The translations under genes and the position numbers were made by a program. This document shows, in pieces, positions 1 to 9,512 of a stretch of 64,000 bases of DNA. This DNA comes from Bradyrhizobium manausense (lineage in GTDB: Bacteria; Pseudomonadota; Alphaproteobacteria; Rhizobiales; Xanthobacteraceae), in NCBI RefSeq assembly GCF_018129685.1, contig NZ_JAFCLG010000001.1:806001-870000 (forward strand). The letters are read 5' to 3'. Positions within the stretch are counted from its first letter, which is position 1. Each line of letters opens with the position of its first letter. Below the pieces are notes generated by a model. It was not told where the DNA came from. It searched no databases and was given only the letters and a program-made list of their open reading frames with translations.

Positions 1-1166
1 AGGCGCTGCGCCAGTCCCAGAAGATGGAAGCGGTCGGCCAGCTGACCGGAGGCATCGCACATGACTTCAACAACCTGCTCACCGGCATCACCGGCTCGCT
101 GGAACTGTTGCAGACGCGGCTGAGCCAGGGCCGCGTCAAGGAGGTCGACCGCTACGTGGCCGCTGCGCAAGGCGCGGCCCGGCGCGCGGCCGCGCTTACA
201 CACCGGCTACTCGCTTTCTCGCGGCGGCAGACGCTCGATCCAAGGCCAACCGATCTCAACCGGCTCGTGACGGGGATGGAAGAATTGATCCGCCGCACCG
301 TCGGGCCCGAGATCGCGCTGGAGGTTGTCACCGCAGGCGAATTGTGGGCAACGCTGATCGATGCATCGCAGCTTGAAAACGCCCTGCTCAACCTCTGCAT
401 CAATGCCCGCGACGCGATGCCGCAAGGCGGCCGCATCACCATCGAAACCGCCAATCGCTGGCTCGACGAGCATGGCGCGGGCGAACGCGATCTCGAGCCC
501 GGACAGTATGTTTCGCTCTGCGTCACCGACACCGGCGTCGGCATGGCGCCCGACGTGATCGAGCGCGCCTTCGATCCGTTCTTCACCACCAAGCCGATGG
601 GCCAGGGCACTGGCCTTGGCCTCTCGATGGTCTACGGATTCGTACGCCAGTCCGGCGGCCAGGTGCGGATCTATTCCGAGGTCGGCCAGGGCACCACCAT
701 GTGTCTCTATCTGCCGCGTCATTATGGCAAAGAGGCTGAAAAGCCTTCAGCGCTGACAACGAAAAACGCGGCGCGCCCGGAGGCGAGCCACACCATCCTG
801 ATCGTCGACGACGAGCCGTCGATCCGCATGCTGTTGACCGATGCGCTGGACGAGATCGGATTCAACGTCATCGAGGCACATGACGGCCCGACCGGACTGA
901 ACATCCTGCAATCGGACGCCACCATCGACCTGCTCATCACCGACGTCGGCTTGCCCGGCGGCATGAACGGCCGCCAGCTCGCAGATGCGGCGCGCGGGAC
1001 CAGGCCATCACTGAAGGTGCTGTTCATCACCGGCTATGCCGAGAACGCGATCATCGGAAACGGCCAACTCGCGCCGGGCATGCAGGTGCTGACCAAGCCG
1101 TTCGTCGTCGAGGCGCTGGCAGGCCGCGTGCTCGATATGATCAAAGACGGAACCGACCCGGGCTGA
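1..1166 (+). CDS. Hybrid sensor histidine kinase, C-terminal part (5' end outside window)
   Basis: The open frame runs in from the left edge, so the sensor/PAS part is not visible. The visible part starts at the dimerisation helix with the phospho-acceptor His in [11 protein letters not shown] (codons near position 60). It continues through a HATPase domain (N box [11 protein letters not shown]1 box VTDTGVGM, G2 box GTGLGLSMV) and ends in a receiver domain: acidic pair IVDDEP, phospho-acceptor Asp in [10 protein letters not shown], and Lys in LTKPF. By family knowledge, this His-kinase plus C-terminal receiver layout passes phosphate to a separate partner or runs an internal relay. The signal and partner cannot be told. 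It converges on a small minus-strand gene. Confidence 0.93.
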   Translation, partial: ALRQSQKMEAVGQLTGGIAHDFNNLLTGITGSLELLQTRLSQGRVKEVDRYVAAAQGAARRAAALTHRLLAFSRRQTLDPRPTDLNRLVTGMEELIRRTVGPEIALEVVTAGELWATLIDASQLENALLNLCINARDAMPQGGRITIETANRWLDEHGAGERDLEPGQYVSLCVTDTGVGMAPDVIERAFDPFFTTKPMGQGTGLGLSMVYGFVRQSGGQVRIYSEVGQGTTMCLYLPRHYGKEAEKPSALTTKNAARPEASHTILIVDDEPSIRMLLTDALDEIGFNVIEAHDGPTGLNILQSDATIDLLITDVGLPGGMNGRQLADAARGTRPSLKVLFITGYAENAIIGNGQLAPGMQVLTKPFVVEALAGRVLDMIKDGTDPG

Positions 1167-1186
1167 CGGGCTGGGATCCCGGGACA

Positions 1187-1369
1187 TCAGCCCTGATGCG
1201 GCCCGCGCATGATTTTCATGGCGTCGGCAATGTGGCGCCACTCCCTGGCGTCATCGGCCTCCCCGCGGCCCTCACAGGCCTGCGCCTGTTCGGAAGCCTT
1301 CGCGATCGCCGCAAAACCATGCTGTTCCAGCATCTGCCGCGCGACGGTGTGGACCTGGACCTCGGACAT
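1187..1369 (-). CDS. Small conserved hypothetical protein (60 aa)
   Basis: This short protein starts MSEVQVHTVARQMLEQHG and ends with a segment containing EWRHIADAMKIMRG. The start is set by a GGAG Shine-Dalgarno about 10 bases upstream; an extra ATG lies directly before it at 1372. It has no signal peptide or membrane segment and looks helical. I recall similar small proteins from Bradyrhizobium-type genomes, but no function is known to me. It sits between the kinase and the min operon, in the same orientation as minCDE but beyond that operon's terminator-like hairpin. Confidence 0.7.
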   Translation of the reverse strand: MSEVQVHTVARQMLEQHGFAAIAKASEQAQACEGRGEADDAREWRHIADAMKIMRGPHQG

Positions 1370-1499
1370 CATGGGGCGCTCTCCGTTTGTGGTCACCGCG
1401 GCACCCGCCGTCGGCGCTCCGCGGTCTCCGCCAACGATTTTGCCGCAACGCTCGTTCCGTCCGTCGCCGATCACATCGGCTCTTGACCATCCAAATGAT

Positions 1500-1535
1500 A
1501 GAAGGCGGCCCGCTGTGCCCAGCGGACCGCCTTCT
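1500..1535 (-). terminator. Hairpin downstream of minE, likely terminator of minCDE
   Basis: The arms AGAAGGCGG and CCGCCTTCT extend to a 16-bp stem with one mismatch around a 4-base loop. The hairpin sits 29 bases after the minE stop. The tract after it on the minus strand is only weakly T-rich. Confidence 0.6.
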
Positions 1536-1564
1536 CACCCACCCCAAAGACTGGCCGGGCACCC

Positions 1565-1846
1565 CTACCCGACTGCCACTCTCTTGGGCTCGAAATCGTT
1601 GGGCACTTCGATATCGACCTCGAGGGTCGAGACCTCGTCGCCGCGCTCGAGCCGCACGATCACCTTGGTCGGATCCAGCGTGACGTGCTTGGAGACGACG
1701 GCGAGAATTTCCTCGCGCAGCACACCGAGCAGATCGGGCTGGCCACGCAGTCCGCGTTCATGCGCAAGCAGGATCTGCAGCCGTTCGCGAGCGACGGGAG
1801 CAGACGCCTTGTTGCCACGGAGAAGCCGGAGCAGACCCATGCTCAT
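1565..1846 (-). CDS. minE: Cell division topological specificity factor MinE
   Basis: MinE stimulates the MinD ATPase at the membrane and drives the Min oscillation that keeps FtsZ rings at midcell. The 93-residue length fits the family. The N-terminal amphipathic helix (MGLLRLLRG) and the MinD-binding segment ([13 protein letters not shown]) are present, followed by the beta-strand topological-specificity region ([21 protein letters not shown]). The start overlaps the minD stop by four bases (ATGA), showing translational coupling. A second in-frame ATG at residue 3 is also possible. It is the last gene of minCDE. Confidence 0.97.
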   Translation of the reverse strand: MSMGLLRLLRGNKASAPVARERLQILLAHERGLRGQPDLLGVLREEILAVVSKHVTLDPTKVIVRLERGDEVSTLEVDIEVPNDFEPKRVAVG

Positions 1847-2658
1847 GCCGCCCTCCGTCGCAGCAGACGATCCATGAAGCCTTTGCGCTCGGTCGGCACC
1901 TGCATGGCGACGGTGTCGCCGCAGAGCCTGCGCGCGGCATCGATATAGGCCCGCGCGGGTGCGCCTTCGGCATTGGACAACGTCACCGGGGTGCCGACGT
2001 TGGAGGCTCGCAGCACGTCCTGGCTCTCCGGGATGATGCCGAGCAGAGGCGTTGCCAGGATTTCGAGGATGTCGTCGATGGTCAGCATCTCGCCGCGCGC
2101 GGCGCGGGATGGATCGTAGCGGGTGATGAGAATGTGCTTCTCGACGCGTTCGCCCTTTTCGGCCCGCACGGTCTTGGAATCGAGCATGCCGATGATGCGG
2201 TCTGAGTCGCGCACCGATGAGACTTCCGGATTGGTGACGATCACGGCCTCGTCGGCAAAGCGCATCGCCATGGAGGCGCCGCGCTCGATGCCGGCCGGGC
2301 TATCGCAGATCACCCAGTCGAAACGGCTGCGCAGGTCCGCGATGACCTTGGCCACGCCCTCTTCCGTCAGCGCGTCCTTGTCGCGGGTTTGCGAGGCCGG
2401 CAGCAGCCAGAGATTCTCCAGCCGCTTGTCCTTGATCAGTGCCTGCGGGAGTTTCGCGACGCCCTGCACCACGTTGATCAGGTCGAACACCACGCGGCGT
2501 TCGGCACCCATCACGAGGTCGAGGTTGCGCAGGCCCACGTCGAAATCGACCACAACAACCTTGTCGCCGCGTTGCGCGAGCGCAGCTCCCAGCGCGGCGG
2601 TGGTCGTGGTCTTCCCGACGCCGCCCTTGCCCGATGTGACGACCAGAACTTTGGCCAT
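1843..2658 (-). CDS. minD: Septum site-determining ATPase MinD
   Basis: MinD is a deviant Walker A ATPase of the ParA/MinD group that binds the membrane as an ATP dimer and recruits MinC and MinE. The N-terminus shows [19 protein letters not shown] with the signature Lys of the deviant P-loop, [12 protein letters not shown] follows, and DSPAGIERG is the switch II region. The C-terminal basic amphipathic tail ([13 protein letters not shown]) is the membrane-targeting helix. Its 271 residues are the normal length. It lies 21 bases after minC and overlaps minE. Confidence 0.98.
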   Translation of the reverse strand: MAKVLVVTSGKGGVGKTTTTAALGAALAQRGDKVVVVDFDVGLRNLDLVMGAERRVVFDLINVVQGVAKLPQALIKDKRLENLWLLPASQTRDKDALTEEGVAKVIADLRSRFDWVICDSPAGIERGASMAMRFADEAVIVTNPEVSSVRDSDRIIGMLDSKTVRAEKGERVEKHILITRYDPSRAARGEMLTIDDILEILATPLLGIIPESQDVLRASNVGTPVTLSNAEGAPARAYIDAARRLCGDTVAMQVPTERKGFMDRLLRRRAA

Positions 2659-2679
2659 TGAAATATCCTCCTTGACTGG

Positions 2680-3378
2680 TCAGTTCAGCGCTGTAATTCG
2701 CATGGTGCTGCCCTCGAGCCAGGCTTGGGCAGGCCGGCCGCGCAAGGCCGCGTCGATATCGTCGGCAGTTTGATAAAACCCGTCGATTGCAAGCAGTTCG
2801 GCCTCGATCTTCTGACAATAGATGCGCGCGCTCGCGTGACCGTTGACGCCCGCCATGGCGCGGCCGCGGAGCGCGCCGTAGATGTGGATGGAACCGCCTG
2901 CGACGACTTCGGCGCCGGAGCCGACCGAGCCGAGAATGGTCACGTCGCCTTCCGGGAAGATGATGGTCTGGCCGGAGCGTACCGGGCTTTCGAGCAAGAG
3001 CGAGGTCGGCTTGGTCTCGGCCTTCGCCTCAGGTTTCTTGGGTGCGGTCGGCTCGATCACGCAGCTGCGTCCGCCCGACAGCAACGGCGGCATCGCCGGC
3101 GTCAGCCGCGCCTCCTCCACGCCCTCGATCCCGAGCACACGGATGTTGCGGTCCCGAAGGCTGGTGAGAAGGTGATTGATGCCGGACCGGCTGAGGTCGA
3201 CCGAGGACAGATCGATCACCACGGGCCGGCCGGCGAAGAAGCCGGGCGAGCGCGCGATGGTGGCGTCGATCTCCTGGAGCCAGTCCTGGATCGGAACCGT
3301 CGGCACGAACACGAAGGCCACATAGGAGCGCCCGCGAAGGCGCACCATCTGGCGTTGGACTTTTGCTGCAGCCTCCAT
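2680..3378 (-). CDS. minC: Septum site-determining protein MinC
   Basis: MinC is the FtsZ-polymerisation inhibitor positioned by MinD. The 232-residue protein has the N-terminal FtsZ-inhibiting domain (about 1-110) and, after a Pro/Lys/Glu-rich linker near residue 130, the C-terminal beta-helical dimerisation and MinD-binding domain. The latter shows RSGQTIIFPEGDVTILGSV, then GGSIHIYGALRGRAMAG and ARIYCQKIEAELLAI. It is the first gene of minCDE. A TTAA-N7-TTAA motif lies 53-67 bases upstream of its start. Confidence 0.97.
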   Translation of the reverse strand: MEAAAKVQRQMVRLRGRSYVAFVFVPTVPIQDWLQEIDATIARSPGFFAGRPVVIDLSSVDLSRSGINHLLTSLRDRNIRVLGIEGVEEARLTPAMPPLLSGGRSCVIEPTAPKKPEAKAETKPTSLLLESPVRSGQTIIFPEGDVTILGSVGSGAEVVAGGSIHIYGALRGRAMAGVNGHASARIYCQKIEAELLAIDGFYQTADDIDAALRGRPAQAWLEGSTMRITALN

Positions 3379-3430
3379 GGCGGCCGACTCGTTCCCTGTT
3401 ATCGAATGGTTAACGATGCGGCCGATATGG

Positions 3431-3445
3431 TTAATGGCTGGTTAA
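3431..3445 (-). promoter_or_regulatory. Candidate CtrA-binding box upstream of minC
   Basis: On the minus strand this reads TTAACCAGCCATTAA followed by C, an exact TTAA-N7-TTAAC match to the alphaproteobacterial CtrA consensus. A third TTAAC half site lies at 3409-3413. All three sit in TGGTTAA direct repeats (3407, 3428, 3439 on the plus strand). Binding itself is inferred. Confidence 0.6.
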
Positions 3446-3495
3446 TTTCTCCGTGGAGTTACGTGGGAGGATGGGAAGGCCAGCGTTCCCAGAGC

Positions 3496-3993
3496 TTAGT
3501 CAGCTTCCTCGTACACGCCCGCAATGAAGTCGGTGAACGTCGGTGCGAGCGGCAGGACGTAGCCCCATCTGTCGGACATCGCTTCGGCGAGCGTCCAGGG
3601 CTGCTCGTATTCGGCGACCTCGTGATCGATGAACCAGATCCGGCCGAAATGAGCCTTGTCGATCGTCATGCAGATCGGGTTGCCGCCGTGGTCGCTCATG
3701 ATCCACAGAAGCTCGTCGACGGTTGGCCATTGCGGCGTCTGTCGCGTCCGCACCAGCGAGCATTTGTCGCTTCTTAATCCCAGCACCTCCTGGATCGCAC
3801 CGGCCCAATGCCCTTGCGGCCAGTTGAATTCGGCCGAGCCCCGGAAATAGCCGCCGGCGCAGTTGAGCACGAAACTGCGATAGTCATCCGGCAGACGGCA
3901 ACCAAGCGCTTTCTCGAACGATGCGAGCGCGGCTTCGGTTGGCGCTTCTCCGGCAGCGCTATCGACGCCCGCGATGAATTTGGCAATGTCCAT
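3496..3993 (-). CDS. SMI1/KNR4 (SUKH) family protein
   Basis: This 165-residue protein has SUKH-fold features. Near the N-terminus is LASFEKALGCRLPDDYRSFVLNCAGG (split here as LASFEKALGC and LPDDYRSFVLN), the region typical of SMI1/KNR4 domains. In the middle is IMSDHGGNPICMTID followed by IWFIDHE, the usual SUKH core. SUKH proteins are often immunity proteins against polymorphic toxins, but many bacterial copies are unassigned. The start at 3993 is chosen for its GGAGAGACC Shine-Dalgarno; a longer frame reaches 4041 without a good site. It follows a small DUF982-like gene and a Tlde1-like gene on the same strand. Confidence 0.85.
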   Translation of the reverse strand: MDIAKFIAGVDSAAGEAPTEAALASFEKALGCRLPDDYRSFVLNCAGGYFRGSAEFNWPQGHWAGAIQEVLGLRSDKCSLVRTRQTPQWPTVDELLWIMSDHGGNPICMTIDKAHFGRIWFIDHEVAEYEQPWTLAEAMSDRWGYVLPLAPTFTDFIAGVYEEAD

Positions 3994-4080
3994 GTGGTCT
4001 CTCCATGGCGCGTACGCGCGCCAAGGCTTCGTCGCAGCCATAACGACGCCGGTTCGAGACGAGAGGAAAGGACCGCGGCC

Positions 4081-4338
4081 TCAGAGCAGCTTCGCGCTGA
4101 CAAACAGCGCGCGCACCGCGTTGGTCGCCTGGACCGCGAGCATGGCGTTGCCGGCCGCGCCCTCGAGCGCCTGGACGGCGTCCTCATGGAGCGAGCGGAA
4201 TTCCATCCACTCGACGGATTTGAAGTTGGTGAGGAATTGATAGGCCTGGCCGACGGTCGCGATCGCCAGCGTGTCACCGTTCAGCTTGATCTTGAACGTC
4301 GTGCGCAGCGGGGTCTCGGAGCTCTGTGGATCACTCAT
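4081..4338 (-). CDS. Small hypothetical protein, DUF982-like (85 aa)
   Basis: A soluble 85-residue protein with a beta-rich start (RTTFKIKLNGDTLAIATVG) and a helical second half ending in AVRALFVSAKLL. The pattern of a W-containing middle, an Ala-rich helix and an ARxxFxxA-type end resembles DUF982 proteins of rhizobia, but the match is weak by eye. No catalytic motif is visible. It lies 63 bases from the Tlde1-like gene and 87 from the SUKH gene, all on the minus strand, so a shared transcript is possible. Confidence 0.7.
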   Translation of the reverse strand: MSDPQSSETPLRTTFKIKLNGDTLAIATVGQAYQFLTNFKSVEWMEFRSLHEDAVQALEGAAGNAMLAVQATNAVRALFVSAKLL

Positions 4339-4401
4339 GGGCTGCTTCTGGACGACAACGGCTTAATGAAGGGCAAACGGCAGCCGCCGTCCCGGCAGAG
4401 A

Positions 4402-5424
4402 TCAGGAATCGGTGCTCGCGCGCTGCGAGGCGGTCGTCGCATCCTTCAGGTTCGGCACCACGACCAGGCGGTTGAACTCGCCATTGTCGTAGGCCTTGAG
4501 GAAGCGATCATAGTCCTTGATCGAGACACAACCGTTGGAATCCCCGCGCGGCCCAAGCATGTAGGTGTGGGTGAGCAGGCCGACGCGGCCGAGTGCGCTG
4601 GTGCCGTCGGTCGGGGTCATGCGCAGCGCGCGAACGCCGTGGAACAGTTTTTCGCGCGGCTTGAGGTCGTACGTCGCAGGCGGGGTCGCGCCCACCATGC
4701 GCTGGTCGACATGCTCGGGATCGTCCATCAGCGCGCCCATGCCCGAATGGGCCTCGATCGCGACGCCGCTCGGCAGGTAAAGCGCCTTGGCCGAGATGTC
4801 ATAGACCGCCGTCTTCGAATCGTAGCCCAGCGCGGCGAGATCCGGCGCCCTGCCGAGCAGACCGTCGCCGGGCGTCAGCGAGGCCAGCCTGATCTTGTCA
4901 GTGAATTTCTCAAAGAAATTGCGGTTGTCGACCCTGGGATTGGTGTCCGCATAGGCCTGGCTGGAAGCGATCTGGGCGGAGAGATCGGCCTGGACCGGTC
5001 GCGAGCGCGGCATTGGGACGACGTCCGCGCGCTGCGAGGGCCGTCGCTCATCGATCGTCGCCGGCTGATCGTTATCAACAAGGGTCGAGCGCCAGTCGTC
5101 GCCCTGGAGCTTCTGGGCGAGCATCGCCTTGGCGTCGCGAAGCTTGAGCTGGACTGCATTCAGCGCGGAGCGTTCCATCGTGCGCAGACCAAGGTCGCGC
5201 GGGGGCGGATTGCCGGACAGCGACGCGAAACGGTCTTCGAATGACGGTGTATTGGACGGCGGCAGTGCGGCAGAAACAAGCGGCGTGGAATCGCCCATGT
5301 CCGCGACCCATGCCGCAGCGCCCAGCGCCAGCGCGATGGCAGCCATCGACAGCAATATTGTCTCGGCACGCCCAACACGGCGGCGCGACAACTGCCCCTC
5401 GACGCTTGCGCGGTCGGAAACCAT
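4402..5424 (-). CDS. Membrane-anchored DUF2778 (Tlde1-like) protein
   Basis: About 340 residues. One N-terminal membrane segment ([18 protein letters not shown]) is followed by a long polar linker. A C-terminal domain then carries [15 protein letters not shown] and the conserved Cys motif [17 protein letters not shown]. By family knowledge, DUF2778/Tlde1 domains are L,D-transpeptidase-like cysteine enzymes acting on peptidoglycan; Tlde1 of Salmonella is a type VI effector. Here the N-terminal anchor suggests a resident periplasmic enzyme. The start at 5424 (GTTTCC after ATG) has a GGGGA upstream; an in-frame ATG at 5499 would add a low-complexity leader. Chromosomal paralogues are usual in Bradyrhizobium-type genomes. 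Confidence 0.85.
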   Translation of the reverse strand: MVSDRASVEGQLSRRRVGRAETILLSMAAIALALGAAAWVADMGDSTPLVSAALPPSNTPSFEDRFASLSGNPPPRDLGLRTMERSALNAVQLKLRDAKAMLAQKLQGDDWRSTLVDNDQPATIDERRPSQRADVVPMPRSRPVQADLSAQIASSQAYADTNPRVDNRNFFEKFTDKIRLASLTPGDGLLGRAPDLAALGYDSKTAVYDISAKALYLPSGVAIEAHSGMGALMDDPEHVDQRMVGATPPATYDLKPREKLFHGVRALRMTPTDGTSALGRVGLLTHTYMLGPRGDSNGCVSIKDYDRFLKAYDNGEFNRLVVVPNLKDATTASQRASTDS

Positions 5425-5750
5425 CAGATCCCCAAATCGACCTCCGGGGGACCCAACCCCACCCGGAGACTCTCTACCAGCTAGCATATTGGGAGCCAAA
5501 AGTTAGGCATAATCACGGCCGGCAAGAAAGTTTGAGGTATCATATAACCGTATTTGCCATCTTGAGCACTTCGCAAGAGCCCACCGCCCGCCTTTTCGCG
5601 CGGAAGTCCTCTCAGCCCTCGCAGCCTTCGATCGAAAGACCTGGCCGGCACAACTGCCAGCGCACACAGCGTAAACCCGCGCTTAACGGGCTCGCCTTAC
5701 TTTTCCCGAGAAAAATCATTCTCCGCCCGTCCCAAATTGCCGGATCGTTC
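5425..5750. other. Divergent promoter region between Tlde1-like and chemoreceptor genes
   Basis: This 326-base stretch has no convincing gene. It holds an AT-richer core (about 5490-5570, including TATCATATAACCG), which is the likely site of the two divergent promoters. An open frame does read through in phase with the chemoreceptor, but its composition is non-coding in look and has no start signal. Confidence 0.5.
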
Positions 5751-7832
5751 ATGAAAATCGGTACGCTGCTGACCACGGCCATCGTCTCGCTCTCGACCGT
5801 TGGCGGCGGGCTCGCCGTCTACGTCGCCGTCACCAAGTACCAGACGATGGAGCGGATCACGGAGGCACAGGGCCGGCTCGCGATCGTCCGCGCCGTCAGC
5901 GACATCCCGCGCTATCTCAACCCCGAGCGCGGCTTCGCCACCAACATCCTCTACGGACCCGCAACCGTCGACCCGGGCCAGCTGAGCGAACACGACAAGC
6001 TGCGCAAGCAGACCGACGGCGCACGCGACAAGATGGACGCCCTGCGCAAGGAGCTGCCCGGCTCGTTCGACGACGGCAACACCATCGGCGGCAACATCGA
6101 CGCGATCAATGCGAAGCTCACCGGCTTGCGCGAGGCCATCGACAAGGCGATCGCGGGGCCGGCGGACGCACGCAAGGATGCAGCCAGGAAGATCGTCGCC
6201 GACAATGCCGTGCTCAACAACGGCGTGACCGTGCTGCTCAACGAGCAGGTGCGCCGCATGGCGATCCTCAATGGCGATGCCTACCGCCAGGCCAATTACG
6301 CCAACATCGCGATGACGCTGCGCGACATTGGCGGCCTCAATGCCAGCATGCACAAGAACCTCGTCGGCGGCAAGAAGGTCGCGACCGATGCCGAGAAGGT
6401 CGACGTCGCCCGCATGCAGGGCCGCAACGACCAGCTCGTGATCTCGCTGATGGAATTGCGCGGCAATCCGACCACGCCCGCCAACGTCGCTGCGTCGCTG
6501 GAGACGTTGAACTCGGTCTATGTGGAAGGTTTCGGCCGTGACTTGAAGCTCGTCAAGGACGGCGCGGCGAGTGGCAAATACGAAATCGACGTCGAGACCT
6601 TCTACGTTGGATCGCAACGCGGCCTGGGGTCAATCATCGGCGTCCGCGACGCCTTCTACGACAACGCCGAGCAGATCCTTGCCGGCGCATCCGCCACCGC
6701 GCGCGTAAGCTTCACCATCGCACTCGTCGGCCTGCTCGCCGTGCTGATCGCCAGCGTCGGCCTCGTCGTGATGGTCCGCCGCCGCGTCTGCGCCCCGATC
6801 GTCAGCCTGACGACGCGGATGGCGCGGCTCGCCGACGGCGACGTTGCCGCAGAAATCCCCGGCGCCGAACGCTCCGACGAGATCGGGGCGATGGCCACTG
6901 CCGTCCAGGTGTTCAAGGACAACATGATCCGCGCCGACAGGCTCGCCGCCGAGAAGCAGGCCGAGAACGACGGCAAGATGCGACGCGCCCAGGCGCTTGA
7001 CGAACTGACCCGCGCATTCGAGGCCAAGGTCACCGAGCTCGTCGGCGGCCTGTCGCAGGCGTCCTCCAGGATGGAGAGCACCGCGCAGTCGATGACCTCG
7101 ACGGCCGCCCAGACCAACAGCCAGGCCGCAATTGTCGCCGCCGCCTCCGAGCAGACCTCGACCAACGTGCAGACGGTTGCAAGCGCAACGGAAGAGCTCA
7201 GCTCATCGATCGCCGAGATCGGCCGTCAGGTTGCGCAATCAACGGAGATCGCGACCCGCGCCGTCGACAACGCCCGCCGCACCGGCGACACCGCGCGTGC
7301 GCTCGCCGAGGGCGCGCAGAAGATCGGCGACGTCGTCACGCTGATCCAGAGCATCGCCGAGCAGACCAATTTGCTGGCGCTCAACGCCACCATCGAGGCC
7401 GCCCGTGCCGGCGACGCCGGCCGCGGCTTTGCCGTGGTCGCATCCGAAGTGAAATCCTTGGCCGGCCAGACCGCCAAGGCCACCACCGAAATCTCCGAGC
7501 AGATCACGGCGATCCAGACCGCGAGCGACCAAACCGTCACCGCGATCCGAAACGTCGCCGACGTCATCGCCGAGATCGACCAGATCGGCACGGCGATAGC
7601 CGCCGCCATCGAGGAACAGGGCTCGGCGACCAGGGAGATCTCCCGCAGCGTTCAGGAGGCCGCCCGCGGCACCCAGGAGGTCAGCTCCAACATCACGGGT
7701 GTACAGCGCGCCGCCGACGACACAGGTAGCGCCGCGAGGGACGTGCTGGGTGCCGCCGAACAGCTCTCGACCCAGTCGCGCGACCTCGCCAGCCAGTTCG
7801 ACCGCTTCCTCGGTGAAGTCAGGGCGGCGTAG
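5751..7832 (+). CDS. Methyl-accepting chemotaxis protein
   Basis: A 693-residue transducer. Membrane segment 1 lies at about residues 7-29 and membrane segment 2 at about 318-343, enclosing a helical periplasmic sensor region. A HAMP linker follows ([21 protein letters not shown]). The signalling domain ends in a hairpin tip of the usual type ([20 protein letters not shown]) near residues 534-555. It reports periplasmic signals to CheA/CheW; the ligand is unknown. No CheR/CheB tail pentapeptide is evident. The start is taken at MKIGTLL because the frame upstream lacks a membrane segment and looks non-coding. No che genes lie nearby, so it is an orphan receptor. Confidence 0.95.
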   Translation: MKIGTLLTTAIVSLSTVGGGLAVYVAVTKYQTMERITEAQGRLAIVRAVSDIPRYLNPERGFATNILYGPATVDPGQLSEHDKLRKQTDGARDKMDALRKELPGSFDDGNTIGGNIDAINAKLTGLREAIDKAIAGPADARKDAARKIVADNAVLNNGVTVLLNEQVRRMAILNGDAYRQANYANIAMTLRDIGGLNASMHKNLVGGKKVATDAEKVDVARMQGRNDQLVISLMELRGNPTTPANVAASLETLNSVYVEGFGRDLKLVKDGAASGKYEIDVETFYVGSQRGLGSIIGVRDAFYDNAEQILAGASATARVSFTIALVGLLAVLIASVGLVVMVRRRVCAPIVSLTTRMARLADGDVAAEIPGAERSDEIGAMATAVQVFKDNMIRADRLAAEKQAENDGKMRRAQALDELTRAFEAKVTELVGGLSQASSRMESTAQSMTSTAAQTNSQAAIVAAASEQTSTNVQTVASATEELSSSIAEIGRQVAQSTEIATRAVDNARRTGDTARALAEGAQKIGDVVTLIQSIAEQTNLLALNATIEAARAGDAGRGFAVVASEVKSLAGQTAKATTEISEQITAIQTASDQTVTAIRNVADVIAEIDQIGTAIAAAIEEQGSATREISRSVQEAARGTQEVSSNITGVQRAADDTGSAARDVLGAAEQLSTQSRDLASQFDRFLGEVRAA

Positions 7833-7844
7833 CGGACGACGGCC

Positions 7845-8870
7845 TCAGGCGGATTCCATCGCCATCCGCCTGCGGCCGACGTCGACGAAAGGCACTTCGA
7901 CGAAGCGCCACATCAGCCACGCCGCCGGCGTCGTGATCAACAACGCCGCCACGAACAGGATCGCTGCGCGTGCGACCGGTTGCTGGTCGAACGGCAGCAG
8001 CCGGACCGCAATCGCAAGTCCGATCACGTGCAAAAGATAGAAGCTGTAAGATATTCGCCCGTAGAACCGAACGACATCGACATCGAACGGCCGCAGGACG
8101 GCCAGCGTCCGTGGACCGAAGGCCGCAAGGCCCACGAGCACCGACGCGCAAAGAGTTTCGAACCCAATCGTGACCGCGGTCTGCTTGCGAACCGCGACGA
8201 TGAACATGACGCCAAACGCAGCGGAGGCGACCACGGTCGCCCGAGACGGCCGTAGCGTCGATTGCGATTCATTGCCCGGAGCGGTCCCGCCCGATTGCAG
8301 AAGCAGGCCGACGATAAAGGCATAAAGCGGCGCAAGATTGGTGGCGCCCTCCAGCAGGTGCACGTAGGGTCCCCAGAACGAGAGCGCGACGAGAATGACG
8401 ACCAAGAACCACACGGGCATCGTTCCATGACGCCTCAGCAGAGCATGGGACATCAGGATCACCGGAATCGCGACGCACTCCACGGTCAGGGACCACATCA
8501 CGCCGTTGATGTCGCTCTTGATGAGAAGCGAATTGAGGATAACGTTGAGCCGGTCGAACGATGGCGGCGTCAAGCCCATGTAGAAGCCGAAGCTCTGATG
8601 GGCCAACGTCAGCAGCAGGACCGTCGCGATTGAGGCCGGCAGCAGCCTGAACAGCCGGTGGCGCACGAAGGTGATCGGATCAGGATCGCGATCAAGCGAT
8701 CGGGCGAGCAGGAACCCGCTGAGCACGAAGAAGACGACGACCGGCGCCATTCCGGTGGCGATGATGTCCCAGGAATGCGCGCAGGCGTGAAACGCAAGCA
8801 CTGAGAGGGCCGCGTACCCACGTATGGCCTCAAGTCGCGGCAAAAACGCCGAATTCCGATGCGCTTCCAT
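7845..8870 (-). CDS. Acyltransferase 3 family membrane protein
   Basis: A polytopic membrane protein of about 341 residues of the acyltransferase 3 (OafA/NodX) family, which O-acylates cell-surface sugars. The family motif near the N-terminus is clear: PRLEAIRGYAALSVLAFHAC, with the conserved Arg and catalytic-type His, then VFFVLSGFLLARSL. About ten hydrophobic segments follow. The start ATG overlaps the stop of the upstream FMN reductase gene by one base (TGATG), so the two are translationally coupled. It converges with the chemoreceptor, leaving 12 bases between stops. The substrate is unknown. Confidence 0.9.
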   Translation of the reverse strand: MEAHRNSAFLPRLEAIRGYAALSVLAFHACAHSWDIIATGMAPVVVFFVLSGFLLARSLDRDPDPITFVRHRLFRLLPASIATVLLLTLAHQSFGFYMGLTPPSFDRLNVILNSLLIKSDINGVMWSLTVECVAIPVILMSHALLRRHGTMPVWFLVVILVALSFWGPYVHLLEGATNLAPLYAFIVGLLLQSGGTAPGNESQSTLRPSRATVVASAAFGVMFIVAVRKQTAVTIGFETLCASVLVGLAAFGPRTLAVLRPFDVDVVRFYGRISYSFYLLHVIGLAIAVRLLPFDQQPVARAAILFVAALLITTPAAWLMWRFVEVPFVDVGRRRMAMESA

Positions 8871-9460
8871 CAATACGGCGGTGCCTTGCGCGCCCGCTGC
8901 GCTTTGGCCGCCTCGATCCACCAGGCGAGATCATCGGCAAAGCGCGGGAACGCGCGCTCCAGCGCCTTCCCGCCCTCGCCGATCGGCTCGCTTTCGGCGG
9001 ACAGCGTCTGCGCGATCGGCCCGACGCCGATGGTGCTCGAGATCACCACCATGCCCATCTCCGACAGCGTTCCATGCCAGGCGGTCGAGGCGCGCGCACC
9101 GGAGAGGCGACCGGCGGAATAGCTCACGATCGCGGCCGGCCGCCAGAACCATTCCTCCAGAAAGTGATCCGTGAGGTTCTTGAGGCCGGGCTGAATGCCC
9201 CAATTATATTCGCCGGTGACGAAGATAAAGCCGTCGGCGCCACGGATCTGCCCGGCCAGCGTTTCCAGCGCTTCGGGCGCTGTGCCTTTTGGATATTCCT
9301 TGTACATGCGGTCGAGCATCGGCAACCCGATTGCCTTGGCGTCAATGAACTCGACGTCCTCGCCGCGGCTGCGCAGGCGATCGATGACGAAATTCGCAAG
9401 GCGGATGCCCATGCGGTCGGAACGGTAGGAACCGTAGAGGACGAGGATGCGATTGCTCAT
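8870..9460 (-). CDS. NADPH-dependent FMN reductase family protein
   Basis: A 196-residue flavodoxin-fold oxidoreductase. The N-terminal phosphate-binding loop is ILVLYGSYRSDRMG, and the flavin-contacting FVTGEYNWGIQPGLKNLTDH matches the PEYN motif region of the NADPH-FMN reductase/azoreductase family. These enzymes reduce FMN, quinones or azo compounds with NAD(P)H. The start MSNRILV at 9460 is chosen because homologues begin close to the first beta strand; the 25 residues upstream look non-coding. It is coupled by overlap to the acyltransferase gene downstream. An AraC-type gene on the same strand lies 52 bases upstream. Confidence 0.92.
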   Translation of the reverse strand: MSNRILVLYGSYRSDRMGIRLANFVIDRLRSRGEDVEFIDAKAIGLPMLDRMYKEYPKGTAPEALETLAGQIRGADGFIFVTGEYNWGIQPGLKNLTDHFLEEWFWRPAAIVSYSAGRLSGARASTAWHGTLSEMGMVVISSTIGVGPIAQTLSAESEPIGEGGKALERAFPRFADDLAWWIEAAKAQRARKAPPY

Positions 9461-9512
9461 GGACGGAAGGCTAGCACAAAACGGCGAGAGGGGTCTCCCC
9501 CGAATTGCGGCG

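Noticed and set aside
1196..1486. Plus-strand frames next to the kinase gene
   Set aside because: The minus strand has a short protein with a good ribosome site; the plus frames have none and no family match.
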